Of a DNA stretch of 34,526 nt, positions 7,822-15,347 are shown piece after piece; the stretch's first letter is position 1; the number at the start of each line of letters is the position of its first letter. Source of the stretch: Archaeoglobus sp. JdFR-24 (GTDB taxonomy: Archaea; Halobacteriota; Archaeoglobi; Archaeoglobales; Archaeoglobaceae); contig MTML01000031.1 in assembly GCA_002011215.1 (NCBI GenBank), positions 1 to 34,526 on the forward strand, given 5' to 3'. The notes beneath the pieces were generated by a model. That model searched no databases and was not told the DNA's origin. It worked only from the letters and a program-made list of their open reading frames with translations. The translations under genes were made by a program, and so were the position numbers.

Positions 7822-7843
7822 CAAAATCCACTACCGCAGCAAT

Positions 7844-8710
7844 ATGCAGGAACTTGAAAGTAGAGTTGTACTAGAAATTGACTCAGAACTTCTGTTAAAT
7901 GATGTGGAGTTCTCAAATGCAATGCTCAGCAAAAAAGAACTCAGTGGTGCGGACATTACTTTTGTACTGAGAAATCTGCTGAGACTGAAATACTATCCTG
8001 TAGCAGTGAAATTCTTCTACTCAGAAAAAGATGTAGGAGAGTTTAAGAAAAACAACTATAAAGTTGGGAGATTTCCGTACACTTTTTGCCACATTTCAGC
8101 AGTATCCAGACAGTCTGGAGACATAGTCTTTGCTGAAAAAAAGAATCTCGGTTGCAGCAATGCAAGGTATCTTTTTGGGTGGAAGGACTTTGACGAAAAT
8201 GAGGTAAAAAGTCACCTGAAATACACCAGGGACATGGAACAGGCAGAAAGATTTGTGAAAACAAAACCAAGACTTCCAGAAGGATTGATAGCATTTGCAA
8301 CTGCTCCACTGCACAAAGCACCGTTTAAACCTGACGTGGTTCACATTATTTGTGATGTTCTCCAGAGTTATCACCTCTACAACGACTACGCTTCTGCTAT
8401 GGATGAACATCCATTACGACCAAACTTTATGATGAATTCAGCAGCTTGTGGAGGGATTGTCTGGGCTTTCGTCAACAGAAAAATTAACATCGTACCAATG
8501 TGCAGTGGGAGCTATACTGCGGGAAAGACAGAACAAGGTGAAATAAATGTATTTATCCCAGGGGAACATCTTGAACCTACTGTAAGAAGACTTCTTGAGA
8601 GGACAGTTAAGTATGGAGGACCATCATTCCCGAGGACAGGTGAAACCTATCCCGGTTTCGATGTGTGCAAACTCTGCAATTTCCTGATATTTAAAGAAGT
8701 GAACAGATAA
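7844..8710 (+). CDS. DUF169 (COG2043) family protein
   Basis: A 288-residue soluble protein of the DUF169 family, which is frequent in anaerobic archaea and bacteria and has no established biochemical role. Seen features are the family opening LRNLLRLKYYPVAVKFF and a set of cysteines at positions typical of the family: PYTFCHIS, NLGCSNARYLFGW, SAACGGIVWAF, IVPMCSGSY and the C-terminal DVCKLC pair. The cysteines suggest metal or cofactor binding, but this is inference. The frame extends 33 codons further upstream; ATG 7844 is chosen because a TATA box lies 27 bases before it. The gene is followed 20 bases later by a TSUP transporter, implying a shared sulfur-related task. Confidence 0.82.
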   Translation: MQELESRVVLEIDSELLLNDVEFSNAMLSKKELSGADITFVLRNLLRLKYYPVAVKFFYSEKDVGEFKKNNYKVGRFPYTFCHISAVSRQSGDIVFAEKKNLGCSNARYLFGWKDFDENEVKSHLKYTRDMEQAERFVKTKPRLPEGLIAFATAPLHKAPFKPDVVHIICDVLQSYHLYNDYASAMDEHPLRPNFMMNSAACGGIVWAFVNRKINIVPMCSGSYTAGKTEQGEINVFIPGEHLEPTVRRLLERTVKYGGPSFPRTGETYPGFDVCKLCNFLIFKEVNR

Positions 8711-8730
8711 TAAAGTAGGGGGTGTGATGT

Positions 8731-9750
8731 ATGTTGGATATAACTTGGGTTGAAATAGCAGGAAATAAAATTACTATAAATGCAATTGGTTACTTGCTAT
8801 GGTGTATTTGGGTTGGATGGATTTTCTCTACCATTGGAGCCTTTGGAGGTATAATGGCTGGTCTTGGCCATATTTCGATTTTTGGGATTGGGAACTGGGC
8901 ATCCAAGCTCAAGGGCACGAAAGTCTCTATTGGCTCTTATACAGATGCAGGTAAGTATCTTACCGACAGCATAAGACTCGGCAACTCTGGAATTACATGG
9001 TTCAATGCAGTTTCAAGCACGTTTAACTGGTACACACAGAAAAGACTTGTCTGGCCAGCAGGATTGTTTCTGGGAATTGGTGCCGTTCTGGGCGCTCAGG
9101 CAGGAGTCTGGTTGACAGGTGGTGCGCTTGGCATATCTCTTTATAAGGGTGTTTTCGGTCTTGCAACCTACCTTATAGCTGGATACATGTTCTATCAGCT
9201 AACTCCAAGGGCTAAAACAGGGAAAAGAAAAGGAAGAGAAGCTGCAAAGAGGTTCACTGAGAAAGTTAGAGAGCTCAAAGAGACTGGAAAACTTCATGAA
9301 CTTGAAGGCATCCAGAATTTGAAAGTGGGAGGATATACAGAGTTCGACTTCTTTGGAGAACATTTCAAGATTGGAAACTACATACCGTTCGGTGTTGGTC
9401 TCCTGATAGGATTCTTCTCGGCTGTCATAGGAATTGGTGGTGGTTTCCTGTTCGTACCATTCCTCACAAGCCTTGGATTGCCCTTCTACATAGTACCTGG
9501 AGCGTCAACACTTGCGGTGTTCTTCACACAAACCTCTACGATTATTGGATGGTTAGCGAGGGGGGTTGAGTTCCCACTGATTCCAATTCTGATCGGTTGG
9601 ATCGGTATATTCATTGGCTCATACATCGGACCAAGAACACAGAAATATCTGCCTATGGATTCAATGTATGCTCTGTTTGGATTACTGGCGCTCTATGTAG
9701 GTACAAGATATTTCCTGAGTGGCTTCTTCGGAATAAAACTTCCACCCTGA
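8731..9750 (+). CDS. TSUP (TauE/SafE) family anion permease
   Basis: A 339-residue membrane permease of the TauE/SafE (4-TMS sulfite exporter, TSUP) family, whose members are linked to export or import of sulfite, sulfoacetate, sulfate or related anions. The glycine-rich hallmark of each half is visible: STIGAFGGIMAGLG near residue 30 and FFSAVIGIGGGFLFVPFL near residue 230, with PGASTLAVFFTQTS following. A hydrophilic basic/acidic loop (roughly residues 155-205, KTGKRKGREAAKRF onward) separates the halves. A GGGGGTG Shine-Dalgarno precedes ATG 8731, 20 bases after DUF169. The neighbourhood (DUF169, LysR, AprAB-like genes) fits a sulfur oxyanion substrate. Confidence 0.85.
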   Translation: MLDITWVEIAGNKITINAIGYLLWCIWVGWIFSTIGAFGGIMAGLGHISIFGIGNWASKLKGTKVSIGSYTDAGKYLTDSIRLGNSGITWFNAVSSTFNWYTQKRLVWPAGLFLGIGAVLGAQAGVWLTGGALGISLYKGVFGLATYLIAGYMFYQLTPRAKTGKRKGREAAKRFTEKVRELKETGKLHELEGIQNLKVGGYTEFDFFGEHFKIGNYIPFGVGLLIGFFSAVIGIGGGFLFVPFLTSLGLPFYIVPGASTLAVFFTQTSTIIGWLARGVEFPLIPILIGWIGIFIGSYIGPRTQKYLPMDSMYALFGLLALYVGTRYFLSGFFGIKLPP

Positions 9751-9763
9751 TACGAGTGAGAGC

Positions 9764-10210
9764 ATGATAATAAATATATACTCCATTGTTTTTCTTATTT
9801 TTACATTCATAGCGATTCTTTTAGCTGAAAGATTATCTGTGAAAGTGGTTAACATAGTTTTCAAAAAACATTTAGAGGAAACGAGCGAAGAGGAGAGAGA
9901 ACTCTCTGAATATTATGAGGCTTCAATAATCGCTGTCATCGAAAAGGATGTGGAAGCTTATAAAGGGCTGCAAGAGATTATGAACGATATATACTTCAGA
10001 ATCTTCTTCAGAAAAATCATGATACATTCTTCCGTCTTCTTCCTCGTTCTTTCACCCTACATTCTCTTTGCCGTCTATATCTTTGCTGATTTACCTTTAC
10101 CGATAACAACATCGATTTTCTCAGTTGCGATAATGTATTTCATGTCGAAGATAATCTACCAGACCATCTCCAATTACCTGAATATGAGAAAAATGAGCAG
10201 AAGTGTATAA
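9764..10210 (+). CDS. Small membrane protein coupled to the TSUP gene
   Basis: A 148-residue protein with three hydrophobic segments: an N-terminal helix (SIVFLIFTFIAILLAERL), then an acidic cytoplasmic-type stretch (EETSEEERELSEYYEAS, likely helical), then two closely spaced C-terminal helices (FFLVLSPYILFAVYIFA and ITTSIFSVAIMYFM). I do not recognise a family. It starts only 13 bases after the TSUP stop codon with a GAGTGAGA ribosome-binding sequence, so it should be translated with the transporter and may be its accessory subunit. That link rests on gene order alone. Confidence 0.65.
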   Translation: MIINIYSIVFLIFTFIAILLAERLSVKVVNIVFKKHLEETSEEERELSEYYEASIIAVIEKDVEAYKGLQEIMNDIYFRIFFRKIMIHSSVFFLVLSPYILFAVYIFADLPLPITTSIFSVAIMYFMSKIIYQTISNYLNMRKMSRSV

Positions 10211-10265
10211 GCTCCTTCCGAGTTGCAATCCTTTCACTAGTTTTTTAAAACTTTACCTCGTAAGT

Positions 10266-10275
10266 ATTTAATATA
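10266..10275 (+). promoter_or_regulatory. TATA box for the adenosine-specific-kinase gene
   Basis: TATTTAATAT is centred about 26 bases upstream of ATG 10296; no Shine-Dalgarno is present. A leaderless start is likely. Confidence 0.6.
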
Positions 10276-10295
10276 TCAGAATCCGTCATAAAGCT

Positions 10296-10784
10296 ATGAA
10301 GCTTGAAGCTGTTAAAATAGAAAACCCCAATTTAAGTTACCAGATAATCGTTGGACAGGCAAATTTTGCGGTATTCACGACCGATGACCTCTTCAGGGCA
10401 CTTTTAACTACAGTACCGGGTATAAAATGTGCTGTTGCCATGAATGAAGCCGCCCCCAAGCTCACAAGAGTTACAGGAAACGATGAAAATCTGAAAGAGC
10501 TCGCTGCAAAAAATGCGCTTGCAATAGGAGCGAGTCATGTATTCGTGGTCGTCAGCTCCAATGCCTTTCCATTAAATGTTCTCAACACTGTAAAAATGCA
10601 TCCTGCAGTTTGTAATATCTTTGTGGCCTCTGCAAACCCGATTGAGATTGTGGTTGCTGAGACGGAACTCGGAAGGGCGGTTCTTGGGGCTGTTGATGGC
10701 ACAGCAGTCAATAGAATCGAGAACGAAGAGGAGAAAAAAGAAAGAAGAGAGCTTGTTGAAAAATTGGGTTACAGGCTGGATTAA
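10296..10784 (+). CDS. Adenosine-specific kinase family protein (DUF355-type)
   Basis: A 162-residue protein matching the archaeal/bacterial family annotated as adenosine-specific kinase (Pfam Adenosine_kin). Recognisable blocks are an opening KLEAVKIENP, LFRALLTTVPGIKCAVAMNEA, the charged VTGNDENLKELAAKNALAIGASH, NAFPLNVLNTVKMHPAVCNIF, and SANPIEIVVAETELGRAVLGAVDG. Length and full-length colinearity are typical. The catalytic role rests on a structural-genomics assignment for a Pyrobaculum member and is not firmly established in vivo. It is a single gene with its own promoter, convergent with the LeuC-type gene, 33 bases apart. Confidence 0.85.
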   Translation: MKLEAVKIENPNLSYQIIVGQANFAVFTTDDLFRALLTTVPGIKCAVAMNEAAPKLTRVTGNDENLKELAAKNALAIGASHVFVVVSSNAFPLNVLNTVKMHPAVCNIFVASANPIEIVVAETELGRAVLGAVDGTAVNRIENEEEKKERRELVEKLGYRLD

Positions 10785-10817
10785 TGGATCAGGATATAGA
10801 TCTCTTTTTTTACATTT

Positions 10818-12128
10818 TTACAAATATTCGCGTGGATCTACAATACATCCTGCCAGAGCTGATGCTGCTGCTGTTGCAGGGGAGCTCAGATATATGAAAG
10901 CTTCGGGATTACCCATCCTCCCCTTGAAATTTCTGTTTTGGGTGGACAGGCAAACTTCACTGTCTGCCAGAATTCCCTGGTGAATTCCAACGCATGGGCC
11001 ACATCCGGGCGGTAGAATCATACCACCAGCCTCTACAATTATCCTGAGAAGTCCCATCTCCATGGCTTTGATGTAAATTTTTCTGCTTGCAGGTCCGACG
11101 ATTAATCTTACGCTTTTTTTCACCTTTTTACCCTTGAGTATTCTTGCTGCAATCTCAATATCGGAGAGTCTTCCGTTGGTGCATGTGCCTATGTATACTT
11201 GGTCAACCGGGGTTCCTGCAACCTCTGCAACAGATGCAACATTGTCAACGTTGTGGGGTTTCGAAACCATGGGTTCAAGATCTTCAAGCTCATAGTAGAT
11301 CTCTTTCTCATATTCTGCATTATTGTCTGCTTTGATCTCTGTAAACATCTCCACTCTACCCATTTCTGCGAGAAATTCCTTTGTTTTATCATCTGACGGA
11401 AACACTCCGGCTTTCGCTCCGCACTCGACTGCCATGTTGGCGATCGTTAGTCTCCCCTCAACACTAATCTCATCAACGTCTCCCTGAAACTCAAGTGCCT
11501 TGTAGGTGCCCCCATCAACCCCAAAATCACCTATAATTCTTAAAATTAAGTCTTTCGGGTATACACCCTTTTGAAATCGCCCATCGACATTGATTAAAAA
11601 CACCTCAGGAACTCTGAACCAGTTTTTGCCGAGAAGCACCCCTACAGCGACATCGGTTGAACCCATTCCAGTTGAGAAAGCTCCTATACCACCATAAGTG
11701 CATGTATGACTATCTGCACCGATAATCAGATCGCCAGGCTTGACGTATTTCTCAACCATAAGTTGATGTATAATGCCCTCCCCAGGCGGGTTAAAATCGG
11801 CACCGTATTTTTCAGCAAACTCTCTGATGAGCTTCTGATCGTTGCTCAATTCTTTTCTCGGTGAAGGTGAAGCATGATCAACAAAGAAATGCGTAATCGA
11901 AGAACCTCTAATCTCACCCACGCTTTCAAGCATTTCATAAATCTGTTTTATGGCCAGAGGGGCGGTTCCGTCCTGAAGGGCTATCTGATCGAGTTTTGCG
12001 ATGACAGTATCTCCACTTCGAACATCAGAACCACTCTTAATACTGAATATTTTCTCGGTGATAGTCTTTCCTTCTGAAATCTTTTTTTTGTTGTTTTCAT
12101 GGTTCATGCACCAGAAAACTGGTGTCAT
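10818..12128 (-). CDS. leuC: LeuC-type 3-isopropylmalate dehydratase / homoaconitase large subunit
   Basis: A 436-residue [4Fe-4S] hydro-lyase large subunit of the aconitase superfamily. Seen are GADSHTCTYGGIGAFSTGMG (first cluster Cys), the IGTCTNGR block, and PPGCGPCVG with the two remaining cluster Cys, all at the expected spacing; length fits archaeal LeuC. It would isomerise 2-isopropylmalate for leucine synthesis, or act on a homoaconitate/citrate-type substrate; the large subunit alone does not settle specificity and no small subunit (LeuD) is adjacent. A TATA-like element is 27 bases upstream of ATG 12128, suggesting a leaderless start there; a second in-frame ATG at 12107 is just beyond a hairpin. 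Family members usually begin close to GKTITEKI, so the later start is possible. Confidence 0.85.
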   Translation of the reverse strand: MTPVFWCMNHENNKKKISEGKTITEKIFSIKSGSDVRSGDTVIAKLDQIALQDGTAPLAIKQIYEMLESVGEIRGSSITHFFVDHASPSPRKELSNDQKLIREFAEKYGADFNPPGEGIIHQLMVEKYVKPGDLIIGADSHTCTYGGIGAFSTGMGSTDVAVGVLLGKNWFRVPEVFLINVDGRFQKGVYPKDLILRIIGDFGVDGGTYKALEFQGDVDEISVEGRLTIANMAVECGAKAGVFPSDDKTKEFLAEMGRVEMFTEIKADNNAEYEKEIYYELEDLEPMVSKPHNVDNVASVAEVAGTPVDQVYIGTCTNGRLSDIEIAARILKGKKVKKSVRLIVGPASRKIYIKAMEMGLLRIIVEAGGMILPPGCGPCVGIHQGILADSEVCLSTQNRNFKGRMGNPEAFIYLSSPATAAASALAGCIVDPREYL

Positions 12129-12129
12129 G
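12105..12129 (-). repeat. Hairpin spanning the two candidate starts of the LeuC-type gene
   Basis: CACCAG-AAAA-CTGGTG (12109-12124) forms a perfect 6-base stem and tetraloop, flanked on each side by CATG. The outer CATGs contain the two in-frame start codons (12128 and 12107). On the message the stem would form at the extreme 5' end. Confidence 0.6.
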
Positions 12130-12150
12130 CATAAATTCTTTACTGATTCA

Positions 12151-12160
12151 AAGTATAGCT
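12151..12160 (-). promoter_or_regulatory. TATA box for the LeuC-type gene
   Basis: The minus strand reads AGCTATACTT, centred about 27 bases upstream of ATG 12128. It is a weaker match than the other TATA boxes here. Confidence 0.4.
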
Positions 12161-12241
12161 TAATCTAATCATGATTAATCTACCAGTACTCGTTGATCTA
12201 ATGATAATCAAAGAAGGAAAATAATTAAAAAAGGAAAGGGG

Positions 12242-12285
12242 GGTGGTGGGATGGGGCAAAAAAAGAGTTTGTTCCATCCTCCACC
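12242..12285 (+). ncRNA. Candidate structured RNA: long G-rich hairpin
   Basis: On plus-strand RNA, GGTGG (12242-12246) pairs with CCACC (12281-12285). After a small bulge, GGATGGGGCAAA (12249-12260) pairs with TTTGTTCCATCC (12268-12279) through ten Watson-Crick and two G-U pairs, leaving the loop AAAAGAG. The G-U pairs would be A-C mismatches in the opposite transcript, so the structure favours plus-strand transcription. An A/T-rich stretch at 12220-12234 might serve as promoter. Transcription is not shown; it could also be a DNA-level palindrome. Confidence 0.35.
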
Positions 12286-12322
12286 AGGGGGCAAAATAAT
12301 TGTATTAATCCCGATATATAAG

Positions 12323-12389
12323 CATGTTCCGGTTTCTACATTCAGTCACATATCCGTTCTAATTCATGTTCCGGTTTCTACATTCAGTC
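12323..12389 (+). repeat. Two perfect copies of a 25-base direct repeat
   Basis: Copies at 12323-12347 and 12365-12389 are identical and begin CATGTTCCGGTTTC; a 17-base spacer separates them (period 42). The spacer is too short for an ordinary CRISPR unit and only two copies are seen. It may be a tandem regulatory element or part of a non-coding RNA following the hairpin at 12242-12285. Confidence 0.75.
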
Positions 12390-12507
12390 TCACAACCCCG
12401 AAGGTAATTTTCCAGAATAAACTTTTGTTTTTAAGAAATTTTAAGCCTCATACAGGTATCTGTTTCACTCTGAATTCGAATTTATAATTTTAAATTGTTA
12501 ACGAACT

Positions 12508-13239
12508 TTATAATTCAAATTCAGCAAAATCTGTCCCAATATGGATGTTGTATCTCTCTGCCTCCAGATATCTGAGAATTTCGTCCCTCTGTTTCAATGC
12601 GGGAGGATAAAGATGTGTCAGAATTATCTTTTTTGCAGATGAATATTCTAAAAGACTTTTAAGATTTTCAGGGGTTGTATGGTCTTCTGATTCATATCCG
12701 AAAGGAAGCGAGAGTTCGTGGATCAAAATATCACAATCAGTCTCGATAAGTTCCTTAAAGGACCGTGTATCTCCGCTTACGAGCAATCTTGATCGTCCAC
12801 TCTGAATAAGATATCCTTGGCTTTTGATTGAGTGGATTGTTGGGATCTCTTTTATCGTCAGTCCTGCGATTTCTATGGTAGAATTCATCTCTGTGATCTC
12901 AAAATCCAATTTTTTTCGAAGATATGGAAAAGCCTCCAGTAACGCCTCAAAGTGGTTTGACGTTCCAGAAGGACCAAAAATTTTCATTTTCTCTCTGCAC
13001 CCTTCAAGCCATCTCGCCTTTAGAATCGCAAGGACGTCTCCATTGTGGTCTAAATGGTTGTGTGTAAGCAAAATACTATCTATTTCGGACAGATTAACTT
13101 CTAACTGACTTAACCTCAAAAAGGTGCCGATTCCAGCATCAATTAAAATCTTACCATCATCACTTTCAACCATTACAGAACTCTGTGATCTCTTTTCAAA
13201 AGGTACAGCAGTTCCCGTACCAAGTAAAACGACTCTCAT
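12508..13239 (-). CDS. Metallo-beta-lactamase fold hydrolase, RNase Z-like
   Basis: A 243-residue metallo-beta-lactamase superfamily protein of the RNase Z-like branch. Metal-binding motifs are visible: LLTHNHLDHNGD (HxHxDH), a GDT segment for the bridging Asp, and a C-terminal LTHLYPP His. The N-terminal LGTGTAVPFEKRSQSS is typical of RNase Z/phosphodiesterase members. It is shorter than true tRNase Z (about 300 residues) and I see no obvious flexible exosite arm, so pre-tRNA 3' cleavage is uncertain. The gene follows the CCA-adding enzyme by 22 bases in a minus-strand operon with an RNA ligase-like gene, which fits a nucleic-acid phosphodiester substrate. Confidence 0.75.
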   Translation of the reverse strand: MRVVLLGTGTAVPFEKRSQSSVMVESDDGKILIDAGIGTFLRLSQLEVNLSEIDSILLTHNHLDHNGDVLAILKARWLEGCREKMKIFGPSGTSNHFEALLEAFPYLRKKLDFEITEMNSTIEIAGLTIKEIPTIHSIKSQGYLIQSGRSRLLVSGDTRSFKELIETDCDILIHELSLPFGYESEDHTTPENLKSLLEYSSAKKIILTHLYPPALKQRDEILRYLEAERYNIHIGTDFAEFEL

Positions 13240-13261
13240 GCATCCCCCTCCGGTTTATCCA

Positions 13262-14689
13262 TCAAACCTGGTCATATTTTAACCTTAAAAAATCTACCAG
13301 ATATTCCACAATACCATGAATTTGTAAAATTTCAACACTCCTTAGAAGTCTAAAGCCTTTTGAAATCTCCTCTCCAATATTTTTACCCAGAGATTTTGGA
13401 TTTGCCTGAACAAAGTCTCTGATCCCTTCATGGGGAGTGGTAAATTTTCTGAAATCGAAAATGTGATATCTACCACCCTCCATATATGGCAAATATGGTC
13501 TTTTTCTCTGTTTGAATTTTCTGACATGAGTCCATTCCTCGAAAGGAGGGCCGATTATCTTTTTGATTCTGGAAATTTCTCTTACCTGTGTCTCGAAAAT
13601 CAGATTACAATTCCCTTCAGATACAAAATAACCCCCTCTGAGAGGCATGAAATCGTTTTCATCCAGAAAGTTTATTATTTTGGTCTTTGCTCTTTCAAGC
13701 TGTGTGTAAAGATTATCCTCTACTATATTGGGGCATTTGAACTGGAGCACAATCAGTTCTGTTCCTCTTTTCTCAATTTCATTTTTCAAGACATCTAATT
13801 CAATTGAGACTCCTTTCCTGGTGAAAAAGTCTTCTGATGGATTTTGATAAAAGTTACGGCACATCTCAACGAACTTTGCAAGGCTGTCTATGCTGAGGTT
13901 TGCTGCAACGTTTCTTTTTGAATCAACGGGGTCAACAACAAAAATAACACTTACATCACTCCTCACATATTCTTCACCTCTGACCACATCGATAACCATT
14001 CCTCTTTTCCAGAAACAACCATTGAGGATAAGCTCCTTAAAACTCCCATAATGGATTATCAGAAGTTCACAGAGGTATCCTGAAAATCCTCTGACTTTGT
14101 ATTCTGCCCCGTATATTCCACCAGATTTTAAAAAACCCTTTAGGATTCTCACATCCTTTTCCTTACCGACAATTCTGTCTTTTACCCACTCATGATGGAA
14201 GGGTGTACGATCAACAGCGGATTTTATTTTTTCTGTGCTACGAAGTCTGTAACAGGGAACAACATCTACCTCAACTCCCTTAACTCTGCCATGAACATAG
14301 GGGTGTGATGCATACCTTTCCTCCCACTCGTCAAGGATTTTTCTGCCTATCTCGAGACCCTTTTTCTCAAGTTCGTGGTTATCAACATCCTCAGGGAACA
14401 GCAGGAACAGGTCTATCTCAAGGTTGCCTTTTAACCACGTTTTTCTTGCGAAGGATCCCAGAAATTTATATTTTATTTCAGGATAGCTCTTAAGTACTTT
14501 TTTTACTCTCTTTTCGAGTTCTTCCTTTGCTAAATGCCCCTTTTTAATCTCATCTTCTGAGGGAGTGACAAGTTTTTCAACTTCTGAAATAATTTTTTCA
14601 AATTCGCTTTCAAAATCGGGATTCGAAAGATTTTTTGTTTGTTTAATTTTTTTATCCTCTAACTTATTCCGAGATTTATTTTGGGACAT
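13262..14689 (-). CDS. cca: CCA-adding tRNA nucleotidyltransferase (archaeal class I)
   Basis: A 475-residue archaeal CCA-adding enzyme, which builds or repairs the 3' CCA end of tRNA from CTP and ATP without a template. The N-terminal nucleotidyltransferase signature is present: FLGSFARKTWLKGNLEIDLFL with the metal-binding Glu/Asp pair, followed by the third acidic position in GVEVDVVPCY. The central and tail domains follow the archaeal pattern, including HEWVKDRI, GFSGYLCELLI and VDPVDSKRNVAANLS. The frame extends to a TTG at 14710, but ATG 14689 is preferred because GGTGAT lies 3 bases before it. The gene sits between thpR (38 bases upstream) and the RNase Z-like gene. Confidence 0.93.
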   Translation of the reverse strand: MSQNKSRNKLEDKKIKQTKNLSNPDFESEFEKIISEVEKLVTPSEDEIKKGHLAKEELEKRVKKVLKSYPEIKYKFLGSFARKTWLKGNLEIDLFLLFPEDVDNHELEKKGLEIGRKILDEWEERYASHPYVHGRVKGVEVDVVPCYRLRSTEKIKSAVDRTPFHHEWVKDRIVGKEKDVRILKGFLKSGGIYGAEYKVRGFSGYLCELLIIHYGSFKELILNGCFWKRGMVIDVVRGEEYVRSDVSVIFVVDPVDSKRNVAANLSIDSLAKFVEMCRNFYQNPSEDFFTRKGVSIELDVLKNEIEKRGTELIVLQFKCPNIVEDNLYTQLERAKTKIINFLDENDFMPLRGGYFVSEGNCNLIFETQVREISRIKKIIGPPFEEWTHVRKFKQRKRPYLPYMEGGRYHIFDFRKFTTPHEGIRDFVQANPKSLGKNIGEEISKGFRLLRSVEILQIHGIVEYLVDFLRLKYDQV

Positions 14690-14726
14690 TTTATCACCAT
14701 TGCTTTTCAACTTAATTTTAATATCA

Positions 14727-15293
14727 TCATAATTTATCTGTCTGACCTAAATCAAAAACCTTTAAATCTTCGTATATTGGCCCTTTTGGAGTTAGAGTGC
14801 TCTTTTTGAGCGAGAAATGATTAACCTCCATTTTACCAAATTCCGCATGCTCAAACCTCTGAAGTTTTTTTATTAAACTGTTTTTAGCTGTTGAATCAAT
14901 ATGTTTTATTCTTGCTACAGTTGCATGAGCTACGAATCTGCCCTCTCTTTTAAAACCAACCTTCTGCATTCTCTCTTCGATTATGTTTGCAAGTTCTGAC
15001 AGATTTTTTGCGCCCTCCTCAACTCCTACCCACACAACCCGCATCCGTGAAACGTTGGGAAAAAAACCTATTCCCTTAAGAGTTATTGTGAATCTTTCGT
15101 AACCGACTGTATTCAGCAAGTTTATGACTTTTTTAGTCTTATTTTCATCAACTTCTCCCAAGAATTTCATAGTGATGTGTATATTTTCCTTTTCGACTGG
15201 TTTTACACCCTTCAAACCTTTGAATGTGGTAACAACTTCAGACAATTTTTCTCTAATCTCGTTATCGATATCAACTGCAATGAATAGCCTCAA
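14727..15293 (-). CDS. thpR: RNA 2',3'-cyclic phosphodiesterase (LigT/ThpR family)
   Basis: A 188-residue 2H phosphoesterase with the two catalytic HxT motifs, HITMKFLG and HATVARI, and the typical opening LRLFIAVDI. Family members hydrolyse 2',3'-cyclic phosphates of RNA and can show 2'-5' ligation in vitro. The start is taken as TTG 15293: GGTGAT lies 4 bases before it, and the protein then begins exactly as the family does. The frame runs to another TTG at 15311, which lacks such a site. It leads a minus-strand operon with the CCA-adding enzyme and an RNase Z-like hydrolase and is divergent from the AMA gene. Confidence 0.9.
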   Translation of the reverse strand: MRLFIAVDIDNEIREKLSEVVTTFKGLKGVKPVEKENIHITMKFLGEVDENKTKKVINLLNTVGYERFTITLKGIGFFPNVSRMRVVWVGVEEGAKNLSELANIIEERMQKVGFKREGRFVAHATVARIKHIDSTAKNSLIKKLQRFEHAEFGKMEVNHFSLKKSTLTPKGPIYEDLKVFDLGQTDKL

Positions 15294-15347
15294 GACTATC
15301 ACCAAGGACAAAGAATATTAATCAGTTGAAATACTTTACTTGATAAA

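Larger units (their letters stand above)
7467..7843. other. AT-rich intergenic region with repeated elements
   Basis: This 377-base gap between LysR 2 and DUF169 contains no convincing gene. It is AT-rich with T-runs just after the LysR stop codon (possible terminator near 7490-7530). It also holds two copies of a 19-base direct repeat, a 14-base inverted repeat (7552-7565 against 7777-7790) and the DUF169 TATA box. Confidence 0.7.
12129..12507. other. Intergenic region with hairpin and direct repeats, no convincing protein gene
   Basis: This 379-base gap separates two minus-strand genes. It contains the LeuC promoter, a long G-rich hairpin (12242-12285), a 25-base direct repeat (12323-12389), and an imperfect AT-rich inverted repeat near the end of the MBL gene (12472-12522). 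An open frame at 12251-12487 has no recognisable protein character. Confidence 0.65.

Noticed and set aside
12323..12389. CRISPR array
   Set aside because: Only two repeat copies with a 17-base spacer, no leader and no cas genes; the geometry does not fit.
12251..12487. Open frame of 78 codons in the gap between the LeuC-type and MBL genes
   Set aside because: It runs through the hairpin and the 25-base repeats, has no recognisable domain and poor protein-like composition; the repeat period merely happens to keep the frame.
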